Source: Deltaproteobacteria bacterium
GTDB taxonomy: Bacteria; Myxococcota_A; UBA796; GCA-2862545
Reading direction: 5' to 3'
DNA length: 64,000 nt
NCBI GenBank assembly: GCA_016938035.1
Contig: JAFGVK010000107.1
Coordinates: forward strand, 1-64,000
Below the pieces are notes generated by a model. The model was given only the letters and a program-made list of their open reading frames with translations. It had not been told where the DNA came from and did no database searches. The translations under genes were made by a program, and so were the position numbers. Shown here piece after piece: positions 23,201 to 31,644 of the stretch (positions are counted from its first letter, which is position 1; every line of letters starts with the position of its first letter).

Positions 23201-23568
23201 TGACCGCCGCCTCACGGCGGGAAGCCCTCGCCCACGGACAGTGGGCCGAGGGCTTCGTTGCTCAGGACCTCGAGCGGCGAGGCTTCTCGATCCTGGCCCG
23301 CAATTGGCGGGGCGGCGGCGGAGAGCTGGACCTCGTCGCCCTGCGGGAGGAGCACCTCTGCTTCGTCGAGGTCAAGTCGTCGACGCGCAGCGCGGCGGAT
23401 CCCGAGCGCCTGAGCGCCGCGCAGCAGCGGCGGCTCATCTCCGCGGCGGAGGCTTGGCTCGCCAGCGCCCAGGTCTCGCCACGGGAGCTCAGCCTCTCTG
23501 TGGTTCTGGTCTCCGGCGAGGGCGACAGCGCCTCGCTGGAGTGGTACTCCGACGCCTTTGACGGGTGA
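23200..23568 (+). CDS. yraN: YraN family (UPF0102) nuclease-like protein
   Basis: A 122-residue protein of the UPF0102/YraN family, with a restriction-endonuclease-like fold. Landmarks are GQWAEGFVAQDLERRGFSIL, the RGGGGELDLVAL strand with the acidic residues of the PD-(D/E)XK core, and FVEVKSS. The family is widely conserved and its biochemical role in Holliday-junction or DNA processing is not settled. The GTG start overlaps the rplS stop (TAGTGA). Frequently found near rsmI and rplS, as here. Confidence 0.88.
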   Translation: MTAASRREALAHGQWAEGFVAQDLERRGFSILARNWRGGGGELDLVALREEHLCFVEVKSSTRSAADPERLSAAQQRRLISAAEAWLASAQVSPRELSLSVVLVSGEGDSASLEWYSDAFDG

Positions 23569-23571
23569 GTC

Positions 23572-24390
23572 ATGTCTCTCTGGATCCTCGCGACGCCGAT
23601 CGGCACCCTCTCCGACCTCTCTCCCCGCGCCCGCGAGGTGCTGTCCCAGGCTGCGGTCATCGCCGCAGAGGACACGCGCAACACCCGCAAGCTGCTCGGA
23701 GCCCTGGGGATCAATGCGCCCCCCATCGAGGCGCTGCACGCCCACAACGAGGCGCAGCGCGCGCCAGCGCTAGCGCAGCGCGCCCTCACCGAGGAGGTGG
23801 TGCTGGTGAGCGACGCGGGAACCCCCGCCCTCTCAGACCCAGGGAGGCTGCTCGTCGAGGAGGCCCACCGGGCGGGGGTGGAGCTCCGCTCCGTGCCCGG
23901 TCCCAGCGCCATCGCCGCGGCGCTAGCGGCCAGCGGCTTCCCCGCGGCCCCCTCCACCTTCCTCGGCTTCGCGCCGCGGAAGGGCCGGACCGGCTGGTTG
24001 GAGCAGAGCCTGACCTCTCCCCACACGCTGATCCTCTTCGAGGCCACCACGAGGGTCGCGGAGCTGGTGGCCAGGGCCGCAGCCCTCACGCCTACCAGGG
24101 AGGCCGCGCTCTGCAGGGAGATCTCAAAGCACTACGAGGAGATCACCAGGGCACCGCTCGCTGCCCTCGCAGCGGACCTGGGGAGCCGAGAGGCCATCAA
24201 GGGGGAGTGTGCCCTTGTGATCGGTCCTGGAGAGGTCTTCGTCCCGCAGGCCCAGGGGGTGGAGGGGGGGACCCTCAAGGACGTCGCCAGGGTGCTCGCA
24301 GAGCGCTGGGGCACCACCCGCAAGGATGCCTACCAGGCGCTGCTCGAGCTCGAGCGGGACCGGATCAGTGGATCAGGCCACCCACGCTGA
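23572..24390 (+). CDS. rsmI: 16S rRNA 2'-O-ribose C1402 methyltransferase
   Basis: A 272-residue tetrapyrrole-methylase-fold enzyme that methylates C1402 of 16S rRNA. LWILATPIGTLSDLSPRA (3-20), IAAEDTRNTRKLL (30-42), VLVSDAGTPALSDPG and SVPGPSAIAAALAASGF are family hallmarks. The ATG follows the yraN stop by four bases. The last gene of the information operon; its end overlaps the 3' end of the convergent barrel gene by 26 bases. Confidence 0.95.
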   Translation: MSLWILATPIGTLSDLSPRAREVLSQAAVIAAEDTRNTRKLLGALGINAPPIEALHAHNEAQRAPALAQRALTEEVVLVSDAGTPALSDPGRLLVEEAHRAGVELRSVPGPSAIAAALAASGFPAAPSTFLGFAPRKGRTGWLEQSLTSPHTLILFEATTRVAELVARAAALTPTREAALCREISKHYEEITRAPLAALAADLGSREAIKGECALVIGPGEVFVPQAQGVEGGTLKDVARVLAERWGTTRKDAYQALLELERDRISGSGHPR

Positions 24391-25411
24391 CCGTCCACAC
24401 CGCCTCGACGGTGTCGAAGCCCGTGTAGATCGGGTAGGCGGTCTCCAGCCTGTGTGGGCTCACCCCCCGGGCCTCGCCGCCGAGGCGCAGGTGGGCGTAG
24501 TCGTACACCACCGCGTCGAGGGCGAAGCCCGCGCGCCCGCTCAGGTACTCGCCTTGGGTCACGATCTTCCCCGCCGAGAGGTCGAGGACATCGGGGAGGA
24601 AGATCCCCGAGGGCACATCGGCCCAGCTGTGGTAGCCGTAGCCCAGGAACAGATCGAAGACCGCGCGGTTGCCCTGCCCGTCGTCGGCGATCCGGAGCTC
24701 TGCCCCGCCCAGCGCCTCGATCCGGGAGGCAGGCCGCACCGTCACCCCGCTGGCGAGGGTCGCGCCGGTCGCGTCTACCAGGTCCAGCTCCACCGCGCCC
24801 TCCCGCTGCCACTGCACCCGCAGGTAGGGGTCGGACACCCCGCGCCGAGTAGAGAAGGCGGCGGTGAGCCTGGTGGCGTGGCCCCCTGGGGAGACCCCGC
24901 GCCCGTCCAGCCCCTCGGACCACAGGGTGCGCTTCGCCGCGGTGAGCCTGGTGGCCGCCTCAAAGCGCCAGCTCACCAGGCTCTTCTCGTACATGGCCTC
25001 GGAGAACGGCGCCCCAGCCACTCCCAGCCACATCCCCTCGCTCCCGGAGGCGGTGAGGCTCGGTGGATCCGAGAGGACGTCCCCCCCCAGGTACGTGCCC
25101 CCCTCCACCGCCGGATCGTAGCGCATCTCCTGAGCCGCGGACCAGCTCTGGTGCCAGTAGGGGGTGGTGGGGAATTGGAGCAGCAGCGCCACGCCGTCGA
25201 TCGGGGCGAGCTCGGCGCTCATCAGCAGGTCGTGCCGGCTCACCTTGCCGCGCCCCACCACCTCTCCCGCCTCCTCCAGGCTCCGGAAGAGCAGGGAGCC
25301 CTGATAGTCCACGTCGATCGTCCCTCCGAGGCCCGGGGGGAGGTCGGTGACCGTCGCAGCGAGCGACAGCCCGCTCCATGAGCAGAGGGTCAACAGAGAT
25401 AGCAGGCGCAC
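24365..25411 (-). CDS. Putative outer-membrane beta-barrel protein
   Basis: A 348-residue exported protein. It starts with a GTG that has GGAGG six bases upstream and a signal peptide MRLLSLLTLCSWSGLSLA. The mature part is made of alternating hydrophobic strands and Gly/Asp turns (for example YLRVQWQREGAVELDLVDAT), as in outer-membrane barrels. It ends in VWTVSVGGLIH rather than the common terminal Phe. No domain is recognised. It may be a porin-like or surface protein. The 3' end overlaps rsmI. Confidence 0.6.
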   Translation of the reverse strand: MRLLSLLTLCSWSGLSLAATVTDLPPGLGGTIDVDYQGSLLFRSLEEAGEVVGRGKVSRHDLLMSAELAPIDGVALLLQFPTTPYWHQSWSAAQEMRYDPAVEGGTYLGGDVLSDPPSLTASGSEGMWLGVAGAPFSEAMYEKSLVSWRFEAATRLTAAKRTLWSEGLDGRGVSPGGHATRLTAAFSTRRGVSDPYLRVQWQREGAVELDLVDATGATLASGVTVRPASRIEALGGAELRIADDGQGNRAVFDLFLGYGYHSWADVPSGIFLPDVLDLSAGKIVTQGEYLSGRAGFALDAVVYDYAHLRLGGEARGVSPHRLETAYPIYTGFDTVEAVWTVSVGGLIH

Positions 25412-25739
25412 GCTAGTCCTCCGGCGGTATCCAAGACTAGCAGCATGTGGGCCAGAGCGGTAGCGGCGAGGCGGTCCCCGAGGCGATCGGCGCGCGGACC
25501 GCTCCCCTCCCAGGGATCGCGCCTAGCGCGCCAGTCTCCGAGCCGTGAGGCCTGGCGCGCTGGGCGGGGAGGCGCCCGGGCCGGACCGGCCTCACCGGCC
25601 TCACCGGCCTCACCTCACCACCGGGTGCGCGGACGCCGCTCCGGGGCCACCGGGGCGACGCCCCCGCCGCGCGCGACGAGGTAGGCCCCCCGCTGCCTGG
25701 AGCGCGGCGCGGCGCGACCCGGTGCGCTTGAGGTAGGCG
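25412..25739. other. Spacer upstream of the barrel gene with 9-bp triple repeat
   Basis: This is 328 bases that separate the leftward barrel gene from the end of the leftward regulator gene. It contains three tandem copies of CCGGCCTCA (25586-25612) and strongly GC-rich unstructured sequence. I see no gene in it. It should hold the barrel gene's promoter; TAGTCT near 25434-25439 on the minus strand is a possible -10. Confidence 0.35.
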
Positions 25740-27116
25740 TCAGCCCTTGCTGACCTCTCGCAGGCCATAGTCCTTCATCTTGGTCTGGAGGGACTTGCGA
25801 GAGATGCCCAGGCGGCGGGCCGCCCTGGTGACGTTCCCGTCCTCTGCCTCTAGCGCCCGCTCAATGCGGGTGCGCTCCAGCCTGGCGGTGTGGATGCGCA
25901 CGTATTCCTTCAGCCCGAGATCCCCGTGGTCGTCGGCCGTCGGGTGAGTGGCGCCGGGGCCCAGGCCCCGCAGGTCCCCCAGGTCAACCAGCGGCCCATC
26001 GGCGAGCAACACCAGCCGCTCCATCAGGTTCTCCAGCTCCCGGATGTTCCCAGACCACCTGTGGGACTTGAGGTGCTCCAGCACCTCCTCCGAGAGGGGT
26101 AGCACCGCCTTCCCCAGCCGCGTGTTGAAGCGCTCGCGGAAGTGCTCCACCAGCAGCGGGATGTCCTGCACCCGCTCGCGGAGCGGCGGGAGGTGAATCG
26201 GGATGACGTGCAGCCGGTAGTAGAGATCCTCGCGGAACCGCCCCTCCCGCACTGCCTGGAGGAGGTCGCAATTGGTAGCGGCGAGTATGCGAACGTCCAC
26301 ATCCACCGATCGCAGCCCTCCCACCCGCTCGATCTTCCGCTCCTGCAGGACGCGCAGGAGCTTCACCTGCATGTCCTTGGGGAGCTCCACCACCTCGTCG
26401 AGGAACAGCGTACCCCCGTGGGCCAGCTCGAAGCGCCCCGGCTTGGAGCGCACCGCCCCGGTGAAAGCCCCCCGCTCGAAGCCAAACAGCTCCGCCTCGA
26501 ACAGGTGCTCGGGGATCGCCCCGCAGTTGATCTGGATAAACGGGCCGCCAGCGCGGTCCGAACGCTCGTGGAGTGCCCTCGCCACCAGCTCCTTGCCAGT
26601 GCCTGACTCGCCGGTGATCAGGACGGTGGTCGGAGAGGGCGCGACCCTCGCGATGAGGTGGTACACCTCCTGCATCGCCTCGGTGGTGCCCACAATGGGC
26701 AGCGGGTCCCTGCCCCCCCCCGAGAGGTGCGCGGCGTTGCGCGCCTGCGTCGCCAGCGCCTTGCCGATCGTGCCGTACAGCTCGTCCTGCTCGAAGGGCT
26801 TGGTGATGTAGTCGAAGGCGCCCAGTTTGAGCGCCTCCACCGCGTTGTCCACCGTTCCGTGTGCGGTGATGAGGATCACCGGAAGCTCAGGGAGGTTGCG
26901 CCGCACCCAGGCCAGCACCTCCATCCCGTCCATCCCGGGCATCTTCAGATCGGTGACCACCAGATGGAAGGGCGCGGCCTCCAGCGCGCTCACCGCGCCC
27001 TCACCGTCCTCTGCGGTCTCAACCTCGTGCCCCAGCTTGCGCAGGTGTGCGGCGAGCACCTTCCGGATGGAGGGCTCGTCGTCGACGATCAGGACTCGCT
27101 TGCCGCTGGAGATCAT
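25740..27116 (-). CDS. Sigma-54-dependent response regulator, NtrC/AtoC family
   Basis: A 458-residue transcriptional activator. The receiver domain (1-120) has the phosphoacceptor Asp56 in VVTDLKMPG, the acidic pocket VDDE and Lys106 in TKPF. The AAA+ domain (140-370) has Walker A GESGTGKE (169-176), the sigma-54 contact loop GAFTGA (216-221) and Walker B GGTLFLDE (Asp240). The C-terminal Fis-type helix-turn-helix includes GNVTRAARRLGISRKSLQTK split across 430-450. I start it at the ATG at 27116 rather than the GTG at 27131. No sensor kinase lies nearby, so it is an orphan regulator. It could act at the sigma-54 promoter at 37307-37321, which is inference. Confidence 0.93.
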   Translation of the reverse strand: MISSGKRVLIVDDEPSIRKVLAAHLRKLGHEVETAEDGEGAVSALEAAPFHLVVTDLKMPGMDGMEVLAWVRRNLPELPVILITAHGTVDNAVEALKLGAFDYITKPFEQDELYGTIGKALATQARNAAHLSGGGRDPLPIVGTTEAMQEVYHLIARVAPSPTTVLITGESGTGKELVARALHERSDRAGGPFIQINCGAIPEHLFEAELFGFERGAFTGAVRSKPGRFELAHGGTLFLDEVVELPKDMQVKLLRVLQERKIERVGGLRSVDVDVRILAATNCDLLQAVREGRFREDLYYRLHVIPIHLPPLRERVQDIPLLVEHFRERFNTRLGKAVLPLSEEVLEHLKSHRWSGNIRELENLMERLVLLADGPLVDLGDLRGLGPGATHPTADDHGDLGLKEYVRIHTARLERTRIERALEAEDGNVTRAARRLGISRKSLQTKMKDYGLREVSKG

Positions 27117-27263
27117 GAGGTCGCCTAACACGACCGAGGCGCAAGCGCGCCGAGGGAACGCTTCGCCTCCTCGGGTGTTGTTGAACCCTCAGGCACCCAA
27201 GCGGTGGCCACTTGAATGAGATCGGAGTACCGAGCGTCGGTGCTCTCAACAAGGAGATGACTC

Positions 27264-27770
27264 ATGATCCGCATGGCGCTCGCCGCTCTCGTCCTGGTGC
27301 TGGGGATTGCCCTCACCACGCCCGCCCTGGCAGCCCCCGCCACGGACTTCACCCTGCGCGACATCAACGGCGAGAGCGTGCAGCTGGATCAGTACCGCGG
27401 GCAGGTCATCCTCCTGTCCTTCTGGGCCACCTGGTGCGGCCCCTGCAAAGAGGAGATGCCCCACCTGCAGGCGCTGTACGAGGAGCAGAAGGACCAGGGC
27501 TTCGTAGTGCTCTCCGTCTCGTCCGACGACGCCCGGACCGCCTCCAGAGTCAAGCCCTATATCAGGCAGAAGGGCTACACCTTCCCCGTGGTGCTCGACC
27601 GCGACTCCTCGGTCACCGGCACCTACAACCCGTCGAAGACCCTGCCGTACTCCATCCTCATCGGGCGTGACTTCGAGATCGCCCAGATCCACTCGGGGTA
27701 CAACCCCGGTGACGAGGTGAAGATCAAGGCCGAGGTGGTAGAGCTGCTTGCGGCACCCAAGCCCGAGTAG
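27264..27770 (+). CDS. TlpA/ResA-like periplasmic thioredoxin
   Basis: A 168-residue exported thiol-disulfide protein. The signal peptide (MIRMALAALVLVLGIALTTP, ends at ALA-AP about 24) is followed by an AhpC/TSA-Redoxin-like thioredoxin fold. The active site is WATWCGPCKEEMP with Cys58 and Cys61. The LPYSILIGRD segment holds the expected cis-Pro. Probably reduces or isomerises periplasmic disulfides, for example in cytochrome c maturation. AAGGAG lies seven bases before the ATG. It is monocistronic, divergent from the regulator and immediately followed by copy C of the dispersed element. Confidence 0.88.
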   Translation: MIRMALAALVLVLGIALTTPALAAPATDFTLRDINGESVQLDQYRGQVILLSFWATWCGPCKEEMPHLQALYEEQKDQGFVVLSVSSDDARTASRVKPYIRQKGYTFPVVLDRDSSVTGTYNPSKTLPYSILIGRDFEIAQIHSGYNPGDEVKIKAEVVELLAAPKPE

Positions 27771-27780
27771 CTCGCGCTGG

Positions 27781-27993
27781 CACCGATCCGCAGGCCTCTC
27801 GACGCGTGTCCTTGTTCCTACGCTCGTCGCGTACAAAAGAGCGCTTCCTCGCTAGGGAACGGCGGTCGCACGCCGATGCTCCTGGCGACTCGGCGTCCGT
27901 ATACCGTCTGGAAGATTCGACGAGCACTTCATCTGATTCCTGTGGAAGGATGAAGCGCTTCCTGTGAGACTGTCCGGCTGATTGACCAGCGCC
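27781..27993 (+). repeat. Dispersed ~217-bp structured intergenic element, copy C
   Basis: This 213-bp copy fills nearly the whole convergent spacer. It begins 10 bases after the thioredoxin stop with CACCGATCCGCAGGCCTCT and ends with GATTGACCAGCGCC, seven bases before the barrel gene's stop. It keeps GGAACGGCGGTC, CGCCGA, GATGAAGCGCT and CCTGTGAG. Stems: CGGCG-GTCGCA-CGCCG, GTCT-GGA-AGAT (G-U), CTTCATC/GATGAAG with inner TTCC-TGT-GGAA. The first hairpin has the loop enlarged (TTCC, then TCGCTA, then GGGAA). Confidence 0.85.
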
Positions 27994-28000
27994 GCTCGCG

Positions 28001-29656
28001 CTAGAAGCTCGCCACCAGGCTCACCCTCGCGCCATCGAAGCCGGGCAGGGTGCGGCACTGCCCACCTGAGCAGCGGATCCCCGCCTTGTAGGCGCCGTAG
28101 AAGACCTTTGCGGTGAGCGCCGACGAGGGCTTCACCTGCAGCTCCAGCGCCCCGTAGAGGTCATCGGAGAGGTTGCCCGTGGTGTCGACCAGCGGGTTGG
28201 TGGTCCGATCCAGGTAGGCGATGAGGGCCACATCGGAGCCCTTCTGTATCGAGAAGGCGTTCTCCATCTCGAAGTAGTCCGACTGCTGGAGGGGGTTGAC
28301 GCCCCAGGAAAAATGCTCCATCCCCGCGGAGATGTTCCCCAGATAGCCGTGCCCCAGCGGGAACTTGAGGTCCAGGTCGCCGTGCACCTGCCGATCGGCG
28401 CCGTAGTCGGCCTCGCCCTGGTCGCGGCGATCCACCCGCACGCCGGCGTTGAGGAGCACAGCCCAGTGCCCCTGGATCAGCTCCAGCCCGGTAAGCCCGT
28501 GGACGATCGTCTCGGGGGTGCGGTTGAAGTGCAGCCCCCCCAGCTCCTCGTCGCGGAACAGCCCCAGGGAGGCGTAGGGGATGAGGCCGTCCCGAGCCGA
28601 CCAGTCCACCCTGAGGCGGGCCCCCACCAGATCGTTGGAGTTGAGGGCCGCAGCGGAGTCCTCGGAGGTGGACCGCTCGTACTCCAAGGTGGGCGCCACC
28701 GCCACCTCGTACAGCTCGCGCCCCAGGGTGCTGTTCACCCGCTCGGCGTTCTGGTAGTCCTTCGCCTCCAGCAGCCAGACCGTGCTCCCCCAGTAGGCAG
28801 CCGCAGACCCATAGAGCGCGTAGCCAGGCTCGGACGCCTCGCCGCCGAACAGGGTGTTGGTGGGGTAGGAGAAGTGATCCGCCTCCGCGTACCAGTCCAG
28901 GCCCAGGAGCCCCTGCGCCTCGACCGTCAGCCCTCCGATCACCGCGTCCGGTGGCCCCCCCAGCGCCGCAAGCCCCTCGGCCAGGCCCTGCTCGTCCACG
29001 AACTGCCAGGCGACCGCGTGGGCCCCCACGTTGGTCACCCCCAGCCCGAAGCGCTCTGCCCGGAGGCCGACCACGCTGTGGCGCAGGTCCCCAGAGATCC
29101 CCAGGTTGGGGTTGTCGAGCACCACCTGCTGCCGGTTGAGCTGCCCAGCCACCGCGGTGAGGTCCCACGCCCCGGGGTGCGCCACCGCCTTGACCCCCTG
29201 GATCGACGTGTCGACGTCGATGTCCACGTTGCGGTTCAGGTTGAGGGACACGCCCCGTCCAAAGGCGGCGTAAAAGTCACCGAGGTGGATCTGCCCCCAC
29301 CCGGTGTCCCGGCGCAGCGCCACCTTCTCCAGGTTGGCCCACGACGACCGCGGCAGCCAGCTCGTGGTCGAGGGATCCACCAGCTCACGCTCTACGTACA
29401 GCACGTCGTCGAGATAGTAGCGGTTCGCGCCCAGCGCCACCTCGTCGACCTGCGCCCAGACCTGCCACCCGCCACCCTGCCCGTGCACTGAGAGGCGGTT
29501 GACCTCCTCGACGTAGTTGAACACCGGCTGATCCGGGTGAGACGGGAGGCGCTGATCCAGGGTCCAGTAGCGGATCTTCAGCTCCTCGGTCACCGTCACC
29601 GGGAGCCCTCCTCCGTCCTTCCCCACAGCGGCCAAGGCGAACAGCAGCAGCGTCAC
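28001..29656 (-). CDS. Outer-membrane beta-barrel protein, DUF6029-like
   Basis: A 551-residue exported barrel. Short hydrophobic N-terminus MTLLLFALAAVG, then a long series of alternating amphipathic strands with aromatic girdle residues, ending in VSLVASF with a C-terminal Phe as required for barrel insertion. Segments such as LGDFYAAFGRGVSLNLNRN resemble the DUF6029 family found in several Gram-negative groups. Its GTG start overlaps the stop of the upstream DHDPS-fold gene (GTGA), so the pair is coupled. Ligand unknown. Confidence 0.7.
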   Translation of the reverse strand: MTLLLFALAAVGKDGGGLPVTVTEELKIRYWTLDQRLPSHPDQPVFNYVEEVNRLSVHGQGGGWQVWAQVDEVALGANRYYLDDVLYVERELVDPSTTSWLPRSSWANLEKVALRRDTGWGQIHLGDFYAAFGRGVSLNLNRNVDIDVDTSIQGVKAVAHPGAWDLTAVAGQLNRQQVVLDNPNLGISGDLRHSVVGLRAERFGLGVTNVGAHAVAWQFVDEQGLAEGLAALGGPPDAVIGGLTVEAQGLLGLDWYAEADHFSYPTNTLFGGEASEPGYALYGSAAAYWGSTVWLLEAKDYQNAERVNSTLGRELYEVAVAPTLEYERSTSEDSAAALNSNDLVGARLRVDWSARDGLIPYASLGLFRDEELGGLHFNRTPETIVHGLTGLELIQGHWAVLLNAGVRVDRRDQGEADYGADRQVHGDLDLKFPLGHGYLGNISAGMEHFSWGVNPLQQSDYFEMENAFSIQKGSDVALIAYLDRTTNPLVDTTGNLSDDLYGALELQVKPSSALTAKVFYGAYKAGIRCSGGQCRTLPGFDGARVSLVASF

Positions 29657-30468
29657 AGGTCATACTCCGAGGCTGGTAGGTCCATCAGCGCCTCGGGCCC
29701 GGGAAGCAGCAGCGGATCGCGCCCCCGCATCTTCAGCGCGGCCTTCACCGCCCTGAGACCACCCGCGCTCTCGACCGCGGCGACCCTGGCCATCAGCGCG
29801 TGCTCAACGTCCGGATCCCCCTCCCTGAACGCCCGCTGAGTCATCTGCGGCCAGGCGTTTGCCAGGAGCGAGACAACCCCGTAGAGGCCGTCTACACCGC
29901 GCGCATGGTAGAGGAGCTTGTCGCCCGACACGCAGACCCCACCGGGATCCCGACCCGCGAGCCGCGTCACACGCCAGGGATCGAGCAGCCCGTTGTGCAT
30001 CCCCGAGAGCACCCCCTCCTCGCGCAGGGCTAGGTAGGCCTCGTCGCGAAGGCCGTTGTCTCCCCAGCGCTTGCTGATCCCAGCGTAGAGGGGGGTGTCG
30101 ATCCGATCGTGAAACCGCCTGTACCAGGCGATCACCTGGTCCTGACTGAAGTCATAGAACAGCGGTGGAGGGAGCACCAGCCCCTCTACACCCTGCTCCA
30201 CCGCGGCGTCCGCCAGGTAGAACATGGTCCTGGGGGACGGGTCCCACACGAAGCAGCGCACCGTGGCCCCGTGGGTCGCGTCCACCACCGTCCGCAGGAT
30301 GGCCTCTCGCTCGCGATCGCTCAGATACAGAAACTCACCGTCCACCCCTGTCACGAGAAACCCGTCCACCCCCTGGGCGGAGAGCCACAGCACATGGGCC
30401 CGCAGCCGCCCGAGATCCACCCGGCCGGTGCTGTCAAAGGGGGTGATGAGGCTCACGAGGAACTTCAC
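29653..30468 (-). CDS. DHDPS/NAL-superfamily protein with missing Schiff-base Lys
   Basis: A 271-residue TIM-barrel protein related to dihydrodipicolinate synthase and N-acetylneuraminate lyase. FLVSLITPFDSTGRVDLGRL is the usual start. The GTTGE motif reads GVDGE (41-45), so both substrate-binding Thr are lost. Tyr128 in LYAGIS aligns with the catalytic Tyr. The expected GIKE(A/S) loop with the Schiff-base Lys reads LSGMHNGLLD, with His158 in its place. It is therefore unlikely to be an active aldolase. The GTG at 30468 has AGGAG upstream; an in-frame start at 30519 adds nothing like the family. It is coupled to the barrel gene downstream. Confidence 0.75.
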   Translation of the reverse strand: MKFLVSLITPFDSTGRVDLGRLRAHVLWLSAQGVDGFLVTGVDGEFLYLSDREREAILRTVVDATHGATVRCFVWDPSPRTMFYLADAAVEQGVEGLVLPPPLFYDFSQDQVIAWYRRFHDRIDTPLYAGISKRWGDNGLRDEAYLALREEGVLSGMHNGLLDPWRVTRLAGRDPGGVCVSGDKLLYHARGVDGLYGVVSLLANAWPQMTQRAFREGDPDVEHALMARVAAVESAGGLRAVKAALKMRGRDPLLLPGPEALMDLPASEYDL

Positions 30469-30606
30469 GGAGTGTTCTTCTCCTGCGCGGTGTTGCACGC
30501 TCAGCCGGTGGACGTGCAATTTGACATCCTCGGGCCCGTTCTACAAGATGCTCCTCTATCGCCTGTATCGGCTCCCGGCTCTCCCCCCGTCCTCCGAGGT
30601 CCAATC

Positions 30607-31536
30607 ATGTCGCGTGTCGCGCTCTCCGCTGCCCTGCTCGCCCTCCCCCTCGCCGCCGCGGGGGGACAGCTCAAGGTCGCTTCGATCTCGTCCTCGTCCA
30701 CCTACCCGGCGGATGACAGCGTCCGCTACGACGCCTCTCAGCTGATCGACGGAAAGGCCTCCACCTCCTGGGTGGAGGGCGAAGAGGGGAGCGGGCTCGG
30801 CTCCTGGGTGGAGCTGGATCTCGGTGGCGAGAGAGAGGTCGAGGCGCTGCAGGTGTGGGGCGGCCTGTGGTACTCGCAGAGCTACTACACCCGCGCCAAC
30901 CGTCCCCGCGAGCTGGAGGTGCTGTTCTCGGACGGGAGCACCGCGTCGTTCCCCCTCAGCGACGAGATGAAGGTGCAGCGCCTGGACCTTCCCAAGCCGG
31001 TGAGGACCTCCACCGTCCGCTTCAAGATCAAGGGGATCCACTCCGGGAGCACCTGGATGGACACCGCGATGTCCGAGATCCAGGTCTTCGACACCACCCC
31101 GGAGGCGCGCATCTCTCCCCGCGCCCTCACCGCCTCCAGCGTGGCGGCCGACGACGAGGACGGCTCCTACCAGCCGCTGCAGGTGAACGACGGCCTGAAC
31201 GACACCATGTGGTGTGAGGGGAGCAAGGACGGGGATGGCACCGGCGAGTGGCTGGAATTCGACCTGGGCGGCGCGCGCACCGTGGGCGAGCTGCACCTGG
31301 TGAACGGCATCGGCACCTCACTCCCGTTCTGGATGAAGGGCAACCGGGCCACCGCCGCCACCCTGAGCTTCTCGGACGGGTCCACCGAGCAGGTGACCCT
31401 CAAGAACACCATGATGCCCCAGACCATCTCCTTCACCTCACACCAGAGCAGCAAGGTCAAGATGACCTTCACCACGGTGGTGCAGGGGAAGGAGTTCAAC
31501 GACCTCTGCATCTCCGAGGCCTGGTTCGCCGAGTAG
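30607..31536 (+). CDS. Secreted protein with two discoidin (F5/8-type) domains
   Basis: A 309-residue exported protein with signal MSRVALSAALLALPLAAAG. Two domains of about 140 residues follow: the first (about 22-160) with YDASQLIDGKASTSWVEGEE, the second (about 170-309) with YQPLQVNDGLNDTMWCEGSK. Both show the DG-x(3-6)-SW/W entry strand and WVELDLG/WLEFDLGG of discoidin or NADase-type glycan-binding beta-sandwiches. Probably binds carbohydrate at or outside the cell surface. GAGG lies seven bases before the ATG at 30607. Monocistronic. Confidence 0.8.
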   Translation: MSRVALSAALLALPLAAAGGQLKVASISSSSTYPADDSVRYDASQLIDGKASTSWVEGEEGSGLGSWVELDLGGEREVEALQVWGGLWYSQSYYTRANRPRELEVLFSDGSTASFPLSDEMKVQRLDLPKPVRTSTVRFKIKGIHSGSTWMDTAMSEIQVFDTTPEARISPRALTASSVAADDEDGSYQPLQVNDGLNDTMWCEGSKDGDGTGEWLEFDLGGARTVGELHLVNGIGTSLPFWMKGNRATAATLSFSDGSTEQVTLKNTMMPQTISFTSHQSSKVKMTFTTVVQGKEFNDLCISEAWFAE

Positions 31537-31604
31537 CCTGGGGGGCGCCGGTGGGAGCGCGGTGTTCCCCACCATGCGTCGCGGCGGTCCCGGGTGGACG
31601 CGGC

Positions 31605-31629
31605 GAGCAGGGGCACAGGGCCCCTGCTC
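31605..31629. terminator. Perfect 10-bp hairpin after the discoidin gene
   Basis: GAGCAGGGGC (31605-31614) and GCCCCTGCTC (31620-31629) pair around the loop ACAGG between two convergent genes. A second hairpin (GGTGGG/CCCACC, near 31549-31573) precedes it. Likely bidirectional terminator. Confidence 0.55.
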
Positions 31630-31644
31630 CGCGGGGTGTGGCCG

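Noticed and set aside
25586-25612. Triple CCGGCCTCA repeat as a regulatory array
   Set aside because: Only three units in a GC-rich unstructured spacer, compatible with slippage; no support for function.
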